Positions 44,448 through 56,060 are shown, counted from the first letter of the stretch. The stretch is 64,000 nt of DNA from Adiantum capillus-veneris (GCA_014529385.2 CM043949.1:148283850-148347849), one strand, 5' to 3'. A program made the numbers and translations. Notes: generated by a model not told the origin, from the letters alone.

Positions 44448-47400
44448 ATGGCTTTCTCTTATCCGGAGTTTCATGGAAGAAGTGATGAAGATGTGGAAGA
44501 ATTTTTGGAAAAGATGGAGGTTGCCTGCATTAGCAACCAGATTCATGACCCTACGCAAATGTTACGCCTTCTCCAAATTTGTTTGAAGAGTGATGCACGA
44601 GTTTGGTCTAAAGCATTTGAAGATGAGTTGCGTGCAGCAGATCCACCTATAAGGTTGAGTTGGGACAATCTATGACATGGGTTGGAAGTGGAGTTTGTGA
44701 AGATAGAAGATCCTGACAAGGTGTGGCAAGAAGTACAGGCTTTGGTACAAAAGGAAGGTGAGCCAGTAGATGCGTACATACGTAAGTTTTCATTGGCATG
44801 GGAGCGAATGTGCAAGGCTTTAGCACCACAGGTACCCCCGCCTGACATGATGAAGAAGGACAGGTTCTTGGCTGGTCTTTGGGAGCATATACGTTGGAGA
44901 GTGGAGCTAAAGAAGCCTAGGACATATGAAGATGCACTAGAGGTAGCAAGGAACAAAGAGTGGAAGCTGAGGAAAATGAGCCAGTTAGGGGTGGAGTCTT
45001 TGCCAATGAGGTCTGAATTTCAGCCTATAGAGTCTTTACAAGGGCGCATGTCAGGGGTTCATCACGAACCAGTGGTTCCTGTTACTACTCAGGTTATGCC
45101 AGCAGTGGTCACTACAGCAGTGCAAGATGATGGGCTAAGGCAAGATATGAGGCAAATGGTAGATTTGATGAAGAATCTCAGCCTAAACATGCTAGGTCAA
45201 GTGGGAAATAATCGAGGTCGAGGGAGGTTTGCAAATCAACAAGGAGGTGAAGAAAGGCCTAGGAATGGTGTTGGACAAAGCAATGGTAGGTTTTGGAGGC
45301 AGACGCCCACATGTTATAATTGTGGAGAGTTGGGTCACATCAGCCCGCAATGTGATAAGCCACCAAGGATGGGGGGAGACATGTATCCATTGCCAAGACA
45401 GGTGCTAACTAGGTCAAATGATTATGGCATCGAAATTAAGGGAGACGAAGGAACCAGTGGACTGACCCAGGAGGAAAAGGGAAAGACAAAAGTGCTAAGT
45501 GTAGTCACCTTGGAGAAGGCATCAAAGCTAGAGGATACATTAGTGATGCCTATTGGGAAGAGGACCACAGAGGATAAGGAAGGAAGAAGTGCCCCAGGTC
45601 CTAGTAAGAAGAAAGAAAAGAGCCATGAAGGCGAGGATGTCAAGGCCAAGAGGAAAAGGAGAGCTCGTCGAAAGTTTCATGTTTCAGATTTTCCACTAGG
45701 GGATGGGCAATTAAGCTATGACTTGAAGGAGGATCTGACGAGCAGGAAGGCAGATGTTACTTTTGGGCAGCTTATAGAGATGGTGCCTAAGCTAAAGCGA
45801 CAGTGGAAGAGGATGGTTAACCCAATGGAGAAAGAGCCAGAGAGAGGTTCAGTGAAGGTGTTGGCAATGGACGAGCTACCAGACATTTGTCCAATAGTAG
45901 ATGTGTGGCATAAAAGGAAAAATTTGGGACAAGGTTATGTGGATGGCGGAGCCCAAATATGCGTCATAACACACTCATGCGTTGAGAAGATGGGTCTCAC
46001 AGTGGCTGGGGTGTCAGGGTTTCGGATCAGATTGGCAAACCATCAAAAAGTAAAATGCTTGGGTGTTGTAAAGAGCTTAGAAGTGGAGGCATATGATGCA
46101 AAGGTAGTGGTTGATTTTCATGTGATGCCAGTAGGGTTGGGAGCATATCCTATTATACTGGGCAGACCATGGTTACGTGCAGTGGGAGTTGTTCAGGATT
46201 GGCGACATGGTACGATTAGCCTCTATGGAAAGACAGGTACCAAGAAGATTTATAATATGGACACAAGGAAACGATTAGAGGAGCTTTATGAAGATGAGAA
46301 TGAGTCTAGTGATGAAGACTCTTCCACGGTGACAGATGAGGACAGTGATAGCACTACCAGCAGTGATGAGGATGCTGATGCTGCATTTCTTTTGATGGAC
46401 AAAGAAATCCAGGAGATTGGTTTAGTTGCATTTGCGAATGAGGTTGAAGATGAAAGTGAAGGGCCTTATGAAGTGATTGAAGGGCTGATGCAAACCAAGG
46501 TTGAGTTGTCAAAGAAGCAGGAATTAATGACGCAAATGATTAGTGGAGACCTCTCAACTATGGAGAAGGATATATATTTGCATATGTTGGCTAGTCCTGA
46601 TTTGTTCATTACTTCATATGAAGAGATCAGAGGGTTCAAGGGTGAAGAGATGCATATAGAGCTGAAAGAAGGTGCTAAGCCAGTGCGGCAAAGGCTAAGA
46701 AGGATGGGTCAAGAGCAAATGGAAGCCTTGCGAGAAGAGGTGGACAAGTTATTGAAGGCAGGGTTCATAGTTCCAGTGGAGACCACAGAATGGGTGAGTC
46801 CAGTTGTAGTCAGTCCAAAGAAGGATGGGAAGTGGAGAATTTGTGTAGATTTTAAACCCTTAAACGTAGCCACTAAAAAGAACCCATATCCTCTTCCATT
46901 CATTGATCAGATCTTGGATTCAGTGGCAGGTTATGAGAGGTATAGTGTGTGTGATGGTTTTTCAGGCTATTTTCAATTGAAGATTGCTCTTAAAGACCGC
47001 ACAAAGACAACTTTCATTACGCCATGGGGCTGCTATTGCTACACAGTATTGCCATTTGGGTTGTCAAATGGCCCTTCCTTCTATCAAGAGAGAGAAAATT
47101 GGGTGTTGCAACCATTCATTGGTAGTTGTGTTAAAGCTTTTATGGATGACTTCTGTGTCTATAGCAGTAGGGCTGATCACCATGAGAAGCTGCAGATGGT
47201 ATTGGATCGATATGATGAATGTGGAGGACAACTAAATCCAAAGAAATGTCATCTAGCACAGCCAAGGGTGAAGTTATTGGGCCATATGGTGTCAGAAAAT
47301 GGCATTGAGGCTGATCCAGATAAGGTGAAGTCTATTATTCTTCTTCCATCACCTATGAGTACGAAGCAATTGGCAACCTTTATACACAAAGTGAAGTACA

Positions 47401-49796
47401 TGGCACAGTTTATTCCATTGTCTTCGTAGCTTCTTTATCCATTACAGCAAGTGGCAAAGCATGATCCATTGCAATGGGATGACAAGTGTGAAGAAGTGTT
47501 TCAAGAGGTGAAAGAGGTGTTAGGGGGGTTGTCAGCCATGCAGGCTCCTGATTGGGAGAAAGTTTTTTATGTAAATCAATCAGTAGGGGATGATGCCATT
47601 GGAGCCATGCTATTGCAAAAGGGGAAGGGTAGCCATTATATGAGGCCAGTGTATTGTGCAAGCCGAGTGAAGTTGGTAGTGGAGAGAAAGTTATCGGAAG
47701 TAGAGCTAGTGATGGCCAGTGTAATATTTGCTTGTCGACGATTTCGTCATTACTTGCTACCACGGCCTTTTGTTTTCTTGACGAGTTATGCCTTTTTGCC
47801 ACAGTTAATTAATGGTATTAACATGTCAAATGTGGTGAAGAAATGGGTAATTGAGCTGCAAGAGTTTGAGTTCTCTTTTCTAGTGGAAGATAGTACAAGG
47901 GCTACCCTAGCTGATTTGTTGACCTACAAGGAGAATCCCCTTATTGTTAAGGAAGAAGTGGTGAGAAAGGTAGTTGAAGAAGTTCCACAGATCAGCAATG
48001 CGCATGTGTTGTTCTTTGATGGTTCATACAGAAAGAGCCATGATGCAGCTTCAGGGGGTATAGCACTTTATGATCCAGAGGGGAAGCTAGTATGCAAGAG
48101 AGGGTTCAAATTGGATGCGCATAGTAACAATGAGGCTGAGTATGCTACATTGGAAGCTGGATTACACATTTGTTTGAAGCATGGGGTTCGAAGGATGAGC
48201 ATAAAAGGTGATGCCTTGTTAGTGGTGAAGCAAGTACTGGGTGTGTGGAAGAGCAAGAACACCTCATTGAAGGAAATGTTCTTTAGAATTAAAGGCCTGT
48301 TAAAAAAGTTTGAAGCATGGAGCATCAGACACATTGAACGTGCTCTAAATGGAGAGGCACATGAAGCAGCTCAAGGCATGATTGGGGAGCTATTCGTGTT
48401 GAGGACCAATTTACCTCTTTATCATGGCCGGGAAAGTTTGGCTCAAGAAGAGGAGTTTTTGCTAACAGGAATCATTCCAAAGGAGATTCAGAAGTCTAAG
48501 AAGTATGGCTTTGTGCGTAGAGCATACAGGTACAAATTGATTGGTGATGTCTTATACATGAAAGGGGCTGATCTCGTGTTGAGACGTGTACCTTGGCGGG
48601 AGGAGCTTTACAGAGTGTTGGAAGAGAATCATGAAGGCGCATGTGGTGGCCATTTTGCTCTAATGATCACCTTGCATAAGATTCTGCAAGAGGGGTATGT
48701 ATGGCCTAGTTTGCACAAGGATGTTCACCATTGGTGTAGGTCTTGCAATAGGTGTCAAGCATTTGGGAAGAGAGTGTTGAAGCCAGAGCTACGAAAAACC
48801 ATTATGGCGTTTGATGTGTTTGAAAAGTGGGGGATTGATGCAATAGGCCCGTTACCTATCACAAGCAGGGGCAAAAGCTATATCTTGACGGCAGTGGACT
48901 ATCTCTCTAGATGGGCAGAGGCTATAGCAGTAAAACAGATCACTGCAAAGGATGTGGCAAAATTTGTGTATGATGAAATATGTTGCAAGTTTGGGGTGCC
49001 ATTAGAGCTACTTTCAGATAAGGGGCCAGGATTTAGAGCTAAACTGCTAGACTTCTTATGCACAAAGATGAAGATTAGGCACCGGCATACCACTCCTTAT
49101 TACCCACAGTGTAATGGCTTAAATGAAAGATTCAATGGTGAGTTGGTACAAATTCTTTCTAAAGTGACAGAGCACCAAGGAAAGAATTAGGATTTGGAAT
49201 TGCGTAGTGCATTATGGGCTTACCGTACTTCAGTGAAGACAGGTACAGGGTTTACTCCATTTCATTTGGTGTATGGAAAGGAAGCACTATTCCCTGTGGA
49301 GGTAGAGTTGCCTGCGGTCAAAATGTTAGAGAAGTTGCTTGGGCTGCCTAGTGATGCATTCGAAGAGAGGCTCTTACAACTACAAGAGGTCCAGTTGGAT
49401 AGGATGAGCGCATTGGAGCATTATGGGCAGATGCAGGATAAGGCTTTGGCAAAGATAAATGTACAGGTCAAAAGTAAGGGTATCAAGAAACATGACTTGG
49501 TTTTGCGCTACAACAGTAAGCTGGACAACACCTTCCAAAAGAAGTTTCAAATTAAGTGGGAAGGCCCTTTCAAGGTAGTGGAGTGTTTTCCAAATGGCAC
49601 ATATCAGCTGGCTAACCTGGATGGTGTTCTACATAAGTCAAGGGTAAATGGGTTGCGTCTTAAATTGTATCATGCTAGATTGATGATGGTGGAGCAAGAT
49701 GAGCTGTCTGTGGATCAAGGAGTGTTGGTGAGGGATGAGGAGACCTGTGATGCGGCGAGTCTCATATCTCTCTTTGCTGCTGCTGATCATGAATGA
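44448..49796 (+). pseudogene. Tat-like gag-pol polyprotein, one frame with three stops
   Basis: The ATG at 44448 (gccatggc context) opens a 1782-codon frame to 49796. It is interrupted only by TGA 44673-44675, TAG 47427-47429 and TAG 49188-49190. Gag: FSYPEFHGRSDEDVEEFLEK, then FSLAWERMCKAL; zinc knuckle CYNCGELGHISPQC at 45312-45353. Protease: GYVDGGAQICVI near 45936, with D-G-G for the usual triad, and PIILGRPWLRAVG. RT (about 46640-47400): WRICVDFKPLNVATKKNPYP, FMDDFCVYSSRADH with both Asp. RNase H to about 47940. Second RNase H (47995-48390): FFDGSYRKSHD, NNEAEYATLEAGL, KGDALLVVKQ, but the fourth acid is lost (NGEAHEAAQ). Integrase (about 48600-49190): CRSCNRCQ, WGIDAIGPLP, LLSDKGPGF, GLNERFNGEL, so D-D-E is complete. 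C-terminal domain to 49796. It copies and inserts the element in living relatives. Confidence 0.93.
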
Positions 49797-49807
49797 TCTA
49801 GCAGGCT

Positions 49808-49824
49808 AGGGGATGGGCAAATTA
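49808..49824 (+). other. Polypurine tract of the Tat-like element
   Basis: aggggatgggcaaatta lies between the gag-pol stop and the 3' LTR start; the purine core is aggggatggg. Confidence 0.75.
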
Positions 49825-50761
49825 TGTCAGGAGTTTTTTGGAGCAAGGGATTGCGCATATGTACATACACATGCATGGTGCATCAAATAAAGGATTGCCC
49901 ATTTTCCTTAGCCAGGTGGTTATGTGGGGCCCACATGTGTACAGGTAGGACATGGTGTACATAGTGCATCGATTTTCGCTATTACCAGTACTACTGTGTT
50001 TTTCTACAATAATGAGGAGTTTATAGCGTGTAAAACTTCTCGAGGAAGCTATCCACGGGTCGACGACATGAGGTCAGCAGGTGCGTCAGATGGCATCTAG
50101 TGGCGTCAGGAGGGCGAACGAGGTCAATATTTGCACGCAGATGAGGACGGACACAACGTGGGTGTTTTCTTGTGAGAGTTACGCAGAAAGTTCATCATTA
50201 GGACCACTTTTTGGGACCACTTCACATGGTGGCGAGATGGATTATTGGAAAAAAGCTGAGTGCCAGGTGTGCGGATGATGCAAAAAGGTGACAACTATGC
50301 ACTGCGAGGTCAATTTTTGGCCTGTTCGGGGTCCGTTTGAGGTCATCTAAAAGGCCAAAGGGTGCCCAAGGAATAAAGCTAAGTGTGGGAACTGAAAAAA
50401 ATGAGAGAAGACCAGAAAAAAACGTGGAGAAGAGAGGAGGAACAGCCGCAGGTGTGTTTTTGCTCATTTTGGAGCCTGTTTTGGCCGTAAACTGCTCATC
50501 CGAGGTCGGATTTGAGCACTTTGACATTGTAGACTGGGGTTTTGGGCCGTTCCGGACGCGATGGTGCTGTCCATTTTGCCAAATTCCTCCCTCTTTTTCT
50601 GTTGTTTTGGCTGTGTAAGTTTCTCCTATGAGCGAAGTTTCTGCTCCAGTTTGTGATTGTGTCTGGTATCTTTTACCCATATTGTGTGAGTTGTTTTTCC
50701 CATTGGTGTTGGCCCAAGCTCAATTGTATCTAAACATCAGAAATTGTCCTCTTTTGAGTTG

Positions 50762-50797
<36 letters not shown>

Positions 50798-50970
50798 TGT
50801 GGAGTGGGCAAGTGGATAGTCTCTCTCCTCTCACTCCAGAGGTGTGTTCCGTGTCTCGGCCAGGTGTGTTGTCTAAGCCGAGTGGTGCCCCATAGTGTGT
50901 GTGTGTATCTTCCCAAGAGTGTGTGTCGGGTCGTTATAGAGGCACTGTGTGTGTTTTCATCCCGCTCACA
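49825..50970 (+). repeat. 3' LTR of the Tat-like element
   Basis: 1146 bases, the mate of 42225-43373. The GT run (50767-50795) is longer than in the 5' copy, which accounts for part of the length difference. Confidence 0.93.
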
Positions 50971-51645
50971 ATGCTAATATATAGGAATTGACCAATAGAA
51001 ACGAGATTATTACCCGGTGGTCCTGATCTTCGTACACCTCATCGAGGTGTGCGAAGATCGGGCATGGCTAGAAAATGTGAGGTTGTTAGAGCTAGCGATA
51101 AATAGTAAAAATATTACAAACAAATTTCAAAAATGCAACAGTCTTCAAAAGTGACGTGTACTTGAAAAATGTAAAAGGACTTCGTCTCAACGCAAACAAA
51201 TTTAAAGAAAGACTTATGTCAAACCCTAGTATATAGGCATTGACCAATAAAGAAGATATTATTACCCGATGGTCTTGATCTTCGTGCACCTCTAGACCGA
51301 GGTGTGCAGGGATCCGGCATGTCTTGAGAATATGAGGTTGTTAGAGCTAGCAACAAATAGTAGAAAAGCCACAAACGAGCTTCACAAATGCAACATTCTT
51401 CAGAAGTGACTTGTGTACTTCAAAAACATAAAAAGACTTTGACAAACAAATTAAAATAACGCAAGCGGAATTCAACAACACACATATAATTAAAAAACAC
51501 AAAGAAACTTAAAAAATAGACATATGTCAAACCCCAATATATAGGCATTGACCAATACATACGAGATTATTATCCGGTGGTCTTGATCTCCGTGTACCTC
51601 TAGACCAAGGTGTTCGGGGATCAGGCATGGCTAGTCAACACTACA
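50971..51645. repeat. ~300-bp tandem repeat with hairpin core, right part
   Basis: Copies of the phrase atatagg[a/c]attgacc start at 50979, 51231 and 51539 (steps 252 and 308). Each has attattacc[cg]ggtgg, a stem such as gatctccgtgcacctc...gaggtgtgcggggatc, ggcatg and ttgttagagctag. It is the continuation of the array cut at 42224. Confidence 0.85.
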
Positions 51646-52060
51646 AACCAGCCTCAGTCATCCCATCCATATTGACGGCATGATAGCAACTATAAATAGG
51701 GCAAGATGATGAAAACTCTTGGACTTTTCCCGCTTTACAATGGTGTAAAAATCTCAATTCTCCGTACCTCTTTGACGATTCTTAATTTGTAGTTTCTCTA
51801 TGGGTGGTCTGATGCCTCCATCATAGAGCTTTTCAGGTAAATAAATTGTATAGAAAGTAGTAGTAGTGCCAATGATGAGAACATAGAGGCTAGCCAGCTT
51901 GAATAGTTTGGCTACATCTAAGAAATCTTGAATATTGTCTTTAGAAAGTTTGATATTTTTATCTTTGATGTCAAGTGATTCAAAGTCATTACCAGGTTCC
52001 CTGAAGACTATCCCAAAAATCCGTTAAACAAAGAAAAAGCAGTGGGGTGAAGATGCTTTA
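51646..52060. other. Non-coding stretch with a TATA-like box before a gypsy element
   Basis: tataaatagg at 51691-51700 could be the core promoter of a decayed 5' LTR. No primer binding site seen and no matching 3' LTR found. Otherwise nothing recognisable. Confidence 0.4.
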
Positions 52061-52066
52061 GATGGA

Positions 52067-53082
52067 ATTTCGTTTGTGGAGGAAGACATGCCAGGACATT
52101 TATGGGAAAAAGTGAGAGATATTAGTGATGGGAGCATAACTTTGAAATCAGCTCCTATAGAGGAAGTCTGGTTAGATAATTTACCTCCTGATATGGACAT
52201 GGATATACAATCCTTGTATGGGGATTGTAGCTCTAAAGCATTAGGAATGTGCTCTTACTTAGGAGACAACAAAGATGAACAGACCCTAGAGATAGAGAAC
52301 ATCCGTTCAATCATGTCAACATCCATTTAATGTACACTTACCTTAGGAGAACTATTAAAAATCATACCATATTTATGGAATGATTTACAAAAAACTCTAG
52401 TGAAGGTGTGGATAACATGGCTAATCGCAAAAAATTTGGGTGAATTGAAACATGAATTGGATAACAAGGCGATTAGATCCATCCCTATTAACAAAGTCGG
52501 AGAATACTACGAGGGGGGAGAAGGAAACACAACCCTTCCCGGAGAATACTACGAGGGGGAAGAAGGAAACACAACCCTTCCCGTGAGATATAATGATGTA
52601 CAAACCATGGCAATACTGGATAGTGGGACATGCATAGCCATAGCCAAAAGCAGTATGGGAATCATGGGAAAAACCAGTTCATTAGACAAACTTGAATGAA
52701 ACTACAATTGGCAGATGGACATATAGAAAAACCCCTACGACTACTTGAAAAAGTTATAGTTAGCTCCTGTGAAATTCATTATCAACATACTTTTGCGATA
52801 GTGGACTTTGGAAAGAAACTTAATTATGAGATCATCTTGGGAAGGCCATTCATGTGGCAAGTACGTATGATTCAATATTGGGGAAAAAATTACCTATACT
52901 TGCAGCAAGTGGGATCAATCACAAGGGTTAATTTGAAAGGTCACACTTATAGAGATGTAATGAAAACACCCATTCAAGAATTTGACTTGGTCTCTTTAGC
53001 TGAATCAAAGCTTACATATTGGTTAAACAAAAACACACCTATTTGTATGTGTGGAGCCACAGAAAACGAGAGTTTAAAATGA
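52067..53082 (+). pseudogene. Gypsy element: N-terminal region and protease (decayed)
   Basis: 52076-52330 is an acidic segment with no recognisable family. The frame near 52400-52700 has TMAILDSGTCIAIAKSSMG, a retropepsin active site with D-S-G intact. After a stop at 52697-52699 a second frame (52696-53082) has LNYEIILGRPFMWQVRMIQ, the C-terminal protease strand. Two exact-length 42-bp units (52499-52540 and 52541-52582) encode a repeated GEYYEGxEGNTTLP before the active site. Gag with a zinc knuckle is not seen. It belongs to the element whose integrase ends at 55906. Confidence 0.78.
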
Positions 53083-54830
53083 GAAGAATGTATCTTAGAA
53101 AGGGATTACACAGATGTATGTTTGAGCCATTTGAATGGACTCAAAATTTTGGTAACAATGGATGTGTATGTGAATACATCTATGCCTACTCAATTTTTCA
53201 ATGAGGATGGTTATGACATAATTCCCATACAAACGATCTCAACCATTCAAATTGAAGATGAAGTTCAAAAATCCAAGGACTTATTGAATGCTCAATAAGT
53301 TTTTTCAAATCTCTATTATGATGCTACTGATGAGTTTGAAGAACATTTAGCTACATCCGATGATTTTGGATCTAGACAACGAATATAGGAGAGCCCAACT
53401 TCTCCTAAAAGGAGGAGAGGAAAAGGTTTTGGACTTTCCAAACCAAAAACCAACAAGACAGAAATAATATACAAGGAAAAGTGAAAAAAGAAATTGGAAT
53501 CTAGACCTATGCCATCAGTTTCTAGCGGAACATGATTTCTTATGCAGATAGATGCACATGATTGTGTCAAAGACAAAATCACGGGTAGATATCCCTCAAA
53601 CAACAAGCAAGGTAGATCAAAAACATCAAGAAAAATGAGAAAGGAAACTCAAGAAAAACCTAAGCACTAGGATGATGAATCATCCATGACATGAGTTGAA
53701 TGAAAGAAAAAATATCAAGAGTGAAAGAAAACTCTAAAAGAGGTGTATACCACTAAAATGAAAACAACCATTTTAGAACTAGTTGCAAGAAAAGAAGCTT
53801 ACAGCTTTTTAGATGGCTTTCTGGGGTACAATCAACTTTTGGTTGATCCAAAAGATCAGCATAAAACTGACTTTGCAATTGAATGGCGTATTTTTGCCTA
53901 TAGGGTTATGCCTTTTGGACTAACTAATGCTCCTGTAAAACCTTTCAAATATTGATGAGTCATGCTTTCAAAGAATATTTTAGGAATTTCTTGAAAGTAT
54001 ATATGGATGATTTATGTGTACATTCATTGATCCGTGTTGATCATTTTGAACATCTCAAAAAGGACTTCAAAAAATGTAGACTTTATAGGATTTGATTAAA
54101 TCCTTAAAAGTGCACATTTATGGGCAACAGACCAGGAAAAATTCTTGGACATATAGTGTCTAAAAATGGCATAATGATTGATATGGATAAAATTGATGTT
54201 CTTGCTGAATTGCCTAGACCAACAACAGTCAAAGGGGTTCAGGCTTTCATGGGACATTGTGGATATAATAGACAATTCATTTATATGTATTCTATAATTG
54301 CAAACCCATGTATGGACTTATTGCACACTTTATATGGACAGATGAGTGTAAACAATCCTTCATGAAGCTTAAACAATCTCTCACTACAACCCCACTATTG
54401 AAAGAACTAGATTGGAATAAGATATTTCATGTATATGTTGATGCTTCCAATTTTTCCATTGGATGTATATTAGCTTAACCAAGAAACAAAAATATTGATT
54501 CTCCCATTTCCTATGATAGTAGACATCTGAATGTGGCAGAGAAAAATTGTACAACCATTGAAAGAGAAGGACTAGGAATGATCTTTGTCGTAAAAAAGTA
54601 TAGACATTACCTATTAGCAAACAATTTTTTGTTCTTTGTGGACCACCAAGATTTATTGTTTTTGGTCAACAAGCCATGCAGCACAATGCGAATAGAGAGA
54701 TGGTTCATCATTCTTTTGGAATTTGATTGCACTGTAGTTGTCAAAAAGGGCACCACACACCAAAGAGAGATCATTTATCAAGTATTATTTTAGGATAATC
54801 AAAAAATGGGGTAGATGTTGATCTACCAGA
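53083..54830 (+). pseudogene. Gypsy element: reverse transcriptase and RNase H (decayed)
   Basis: After a broken linker, RT appears at about 53760: KEAYSFLDGFLGYNQLLV, DFAIEWRIFAYRVMPFGL, then after a shift KVYMDDLCVHS (about 53990-54025; both Asp present), KILGHIVSKNGIMIDMDKID and FMGHCGYNRQFIY. RNase H: YVDASNFSIGCILA (about 54432-54475), a stop, then SYDSRHLNVAEKNCTTIEREG and KKYRHYLLANNFLFFVDHQD. Frameshifts occur at about 53940, 54090 and 54360. The YMDD box with FxDGxxGYNQ resembles the non-chromoviral gypsy branch of the 42-51 kb element. Confidence 0.82.
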
Positions 54831-54954
54831 TGCATATCTACTCTCCGTGAAAATGATACCCCTTGGGTCAGAAAATATGGTTTCATTGATGATGATAGAT
54901 CAAGTGGATTCTTAAATATCTCTTCCTATTACACCAGGATTAGTTGGACAACCG

Positions 54955-55906
54955 GCTATGTATCAATTACTAGCTAGAAGGCTATACAAAACAAATCAAG
55001 ATGGAATATTGCTTTTGCATATTAATACTAATGAGAAAACCCAATACCTAAATCAAGCACACATTACCATAGTAGGACTTCATTTTGCGAAAGACCAAAC
55101 TATGCAAGGGATCCTGAGACTTGGAGTATTTTGGCCAACCATGAGGAGTGATGTTCACTCATTTGTGAAATGACTATCTTCAATGCTAGAAACAAACACT
55201 CGTACCTCATGTGACATTATTTTAAATCTCACTTGTTCGTAAGTAGAGTAACTATATAGTTACTTACTTATCACGCATAACATTTTTGGAAGATATGCAT
55301 AAACGCCACCAAAGTAGAGTAACTATATAGCTACTTACTTATCAAGCATAACATTTTTGGAAGATATGCGTAAACGCCACCAAAGAGCTATTAAAATTGA
55401 AGCAAGAGACTATGCTCTTATTGGACACCAATTGTATCAGAGAGGAAAGGATCAACATTTGCATCTTTATGTAAATGAAGATGAATATATACTCACTCTA
55501 GAAGAAGCACATGTTGGATTACCTGGAGGTCCCTTTTCTAGTGAAACCACCGCTAGAACAATTTTAAGGATAGGCATATGGTGGCCAATACTTTTTGCGG
55601 ATGCCAAAAAATATGTTTTTAAGATGTGATGCATGCCAACGAGGAAAAAATAAAAACAAGGGTAGAAAACATGCCTTTAAGTCCAATGATGGGGGCTAGA
55701 GCTTTTGCAAAATGGGGCATAGATTGCGGACCAATACAATAACCTACTTATAGAACTCAAGCTCAATATATCATTGTAGCTAGAGACTATTTGACCAAAT
55801 GGGCAGAGGGTAAGGCAACCAAGAAGAATGATGTTAGAACCACAACCGCATTCTTCTATGAGAATGTATTCACAAGATATGAACTTCCAATAGAAATTGT
55901 CACTGA
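54955..55906 (+). pseudogene. Gypsy element: integrase, N-terminal half, ending at a copia LTR
   Basis: Two versions of the zinc-binding lead occur: 54958-55173 (LLARRLYKTNQDG, LRLGVFWPTMRSDVHSFVK) and 55381-55640 (LIGHQLYQRGKDQ, EEAHVGLPGG, RIGIWWPILFADAKKYV, then a Cys pair). Between them is a 71-bp tandem duplication (55242-55312 and 55313-55383). The core follows with ARDYLTKWAEGKATKKN, FFYENVFTRYELPIEIVTD, which contains the second catalytic Asp. At 55907 the frame meets a copia LTR. The C-terminal half fits the piece starting at 1378. Confidence 0.82.
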
Positions 55907-56049
55907 TGTTGGACTATATATGGATCACTCTACTCAACTTGGTCTCATTTATATATTTGTATCTTATTCTCAATATGAATCAGTCTTTGAGAGCGTACAT
56001 GGTGTGTTTCTTGTCTCGTCTCTCTCTCTTCAATCTCCACATCTCAACA
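55907..56049 (+). repeat. Ty1/copia 5' LTR (143 bp)
   Basis: TGTTG...CAACA, with perfect 5-base terminal inversion. It is followed immediately by a primer binding site and preceded by actga (55902-55906), which resembles aatga after the LTR at 1228-1372. Confidence 0.9.
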
Positions 56050-56060
56050 TGGTATTAGAG
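56050..56060 (+). other. Copia primer binding site
   Basis: tggtattagag differs by one base from the initiator Met-tRNA-complementary site tggtatcagag and abuts the LTR end. Confidence 0.85.

Larger units (their letters stand above)
42225..50970 (+). mobile_element. Nearly complete Ty3/gypsy element with dual RNase H (Tat-like), 8746 bp
   Basis: It has two LTRs (42225-43373 and 49825-50970), a primer binding site, gag-pol in one frame and a polypurine tract. The flanks at the insertion read acgc (42221-42224) and atgc (50971-50974), a probable 4-bp duplication with one C/T change. LTR comparison by eye shows about 98% identity, so it is the youngest complete insertion in the window. A second RNase H between the first RNase H and integrase marks the Tat-type branch of gypsy elements. 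No env-like ORF or chromodomain was seen. Confidence 0.93.

Noticed and set aside
47427-49190. Programmed readthrough of the TAG codons as the normal expression mode
   Set aside because: Three stops of two kinds at unrelated positions (in gag, between RT and RNase H, in integrase) fit mutation better than a recoding signal; kept only as a test in the findings.
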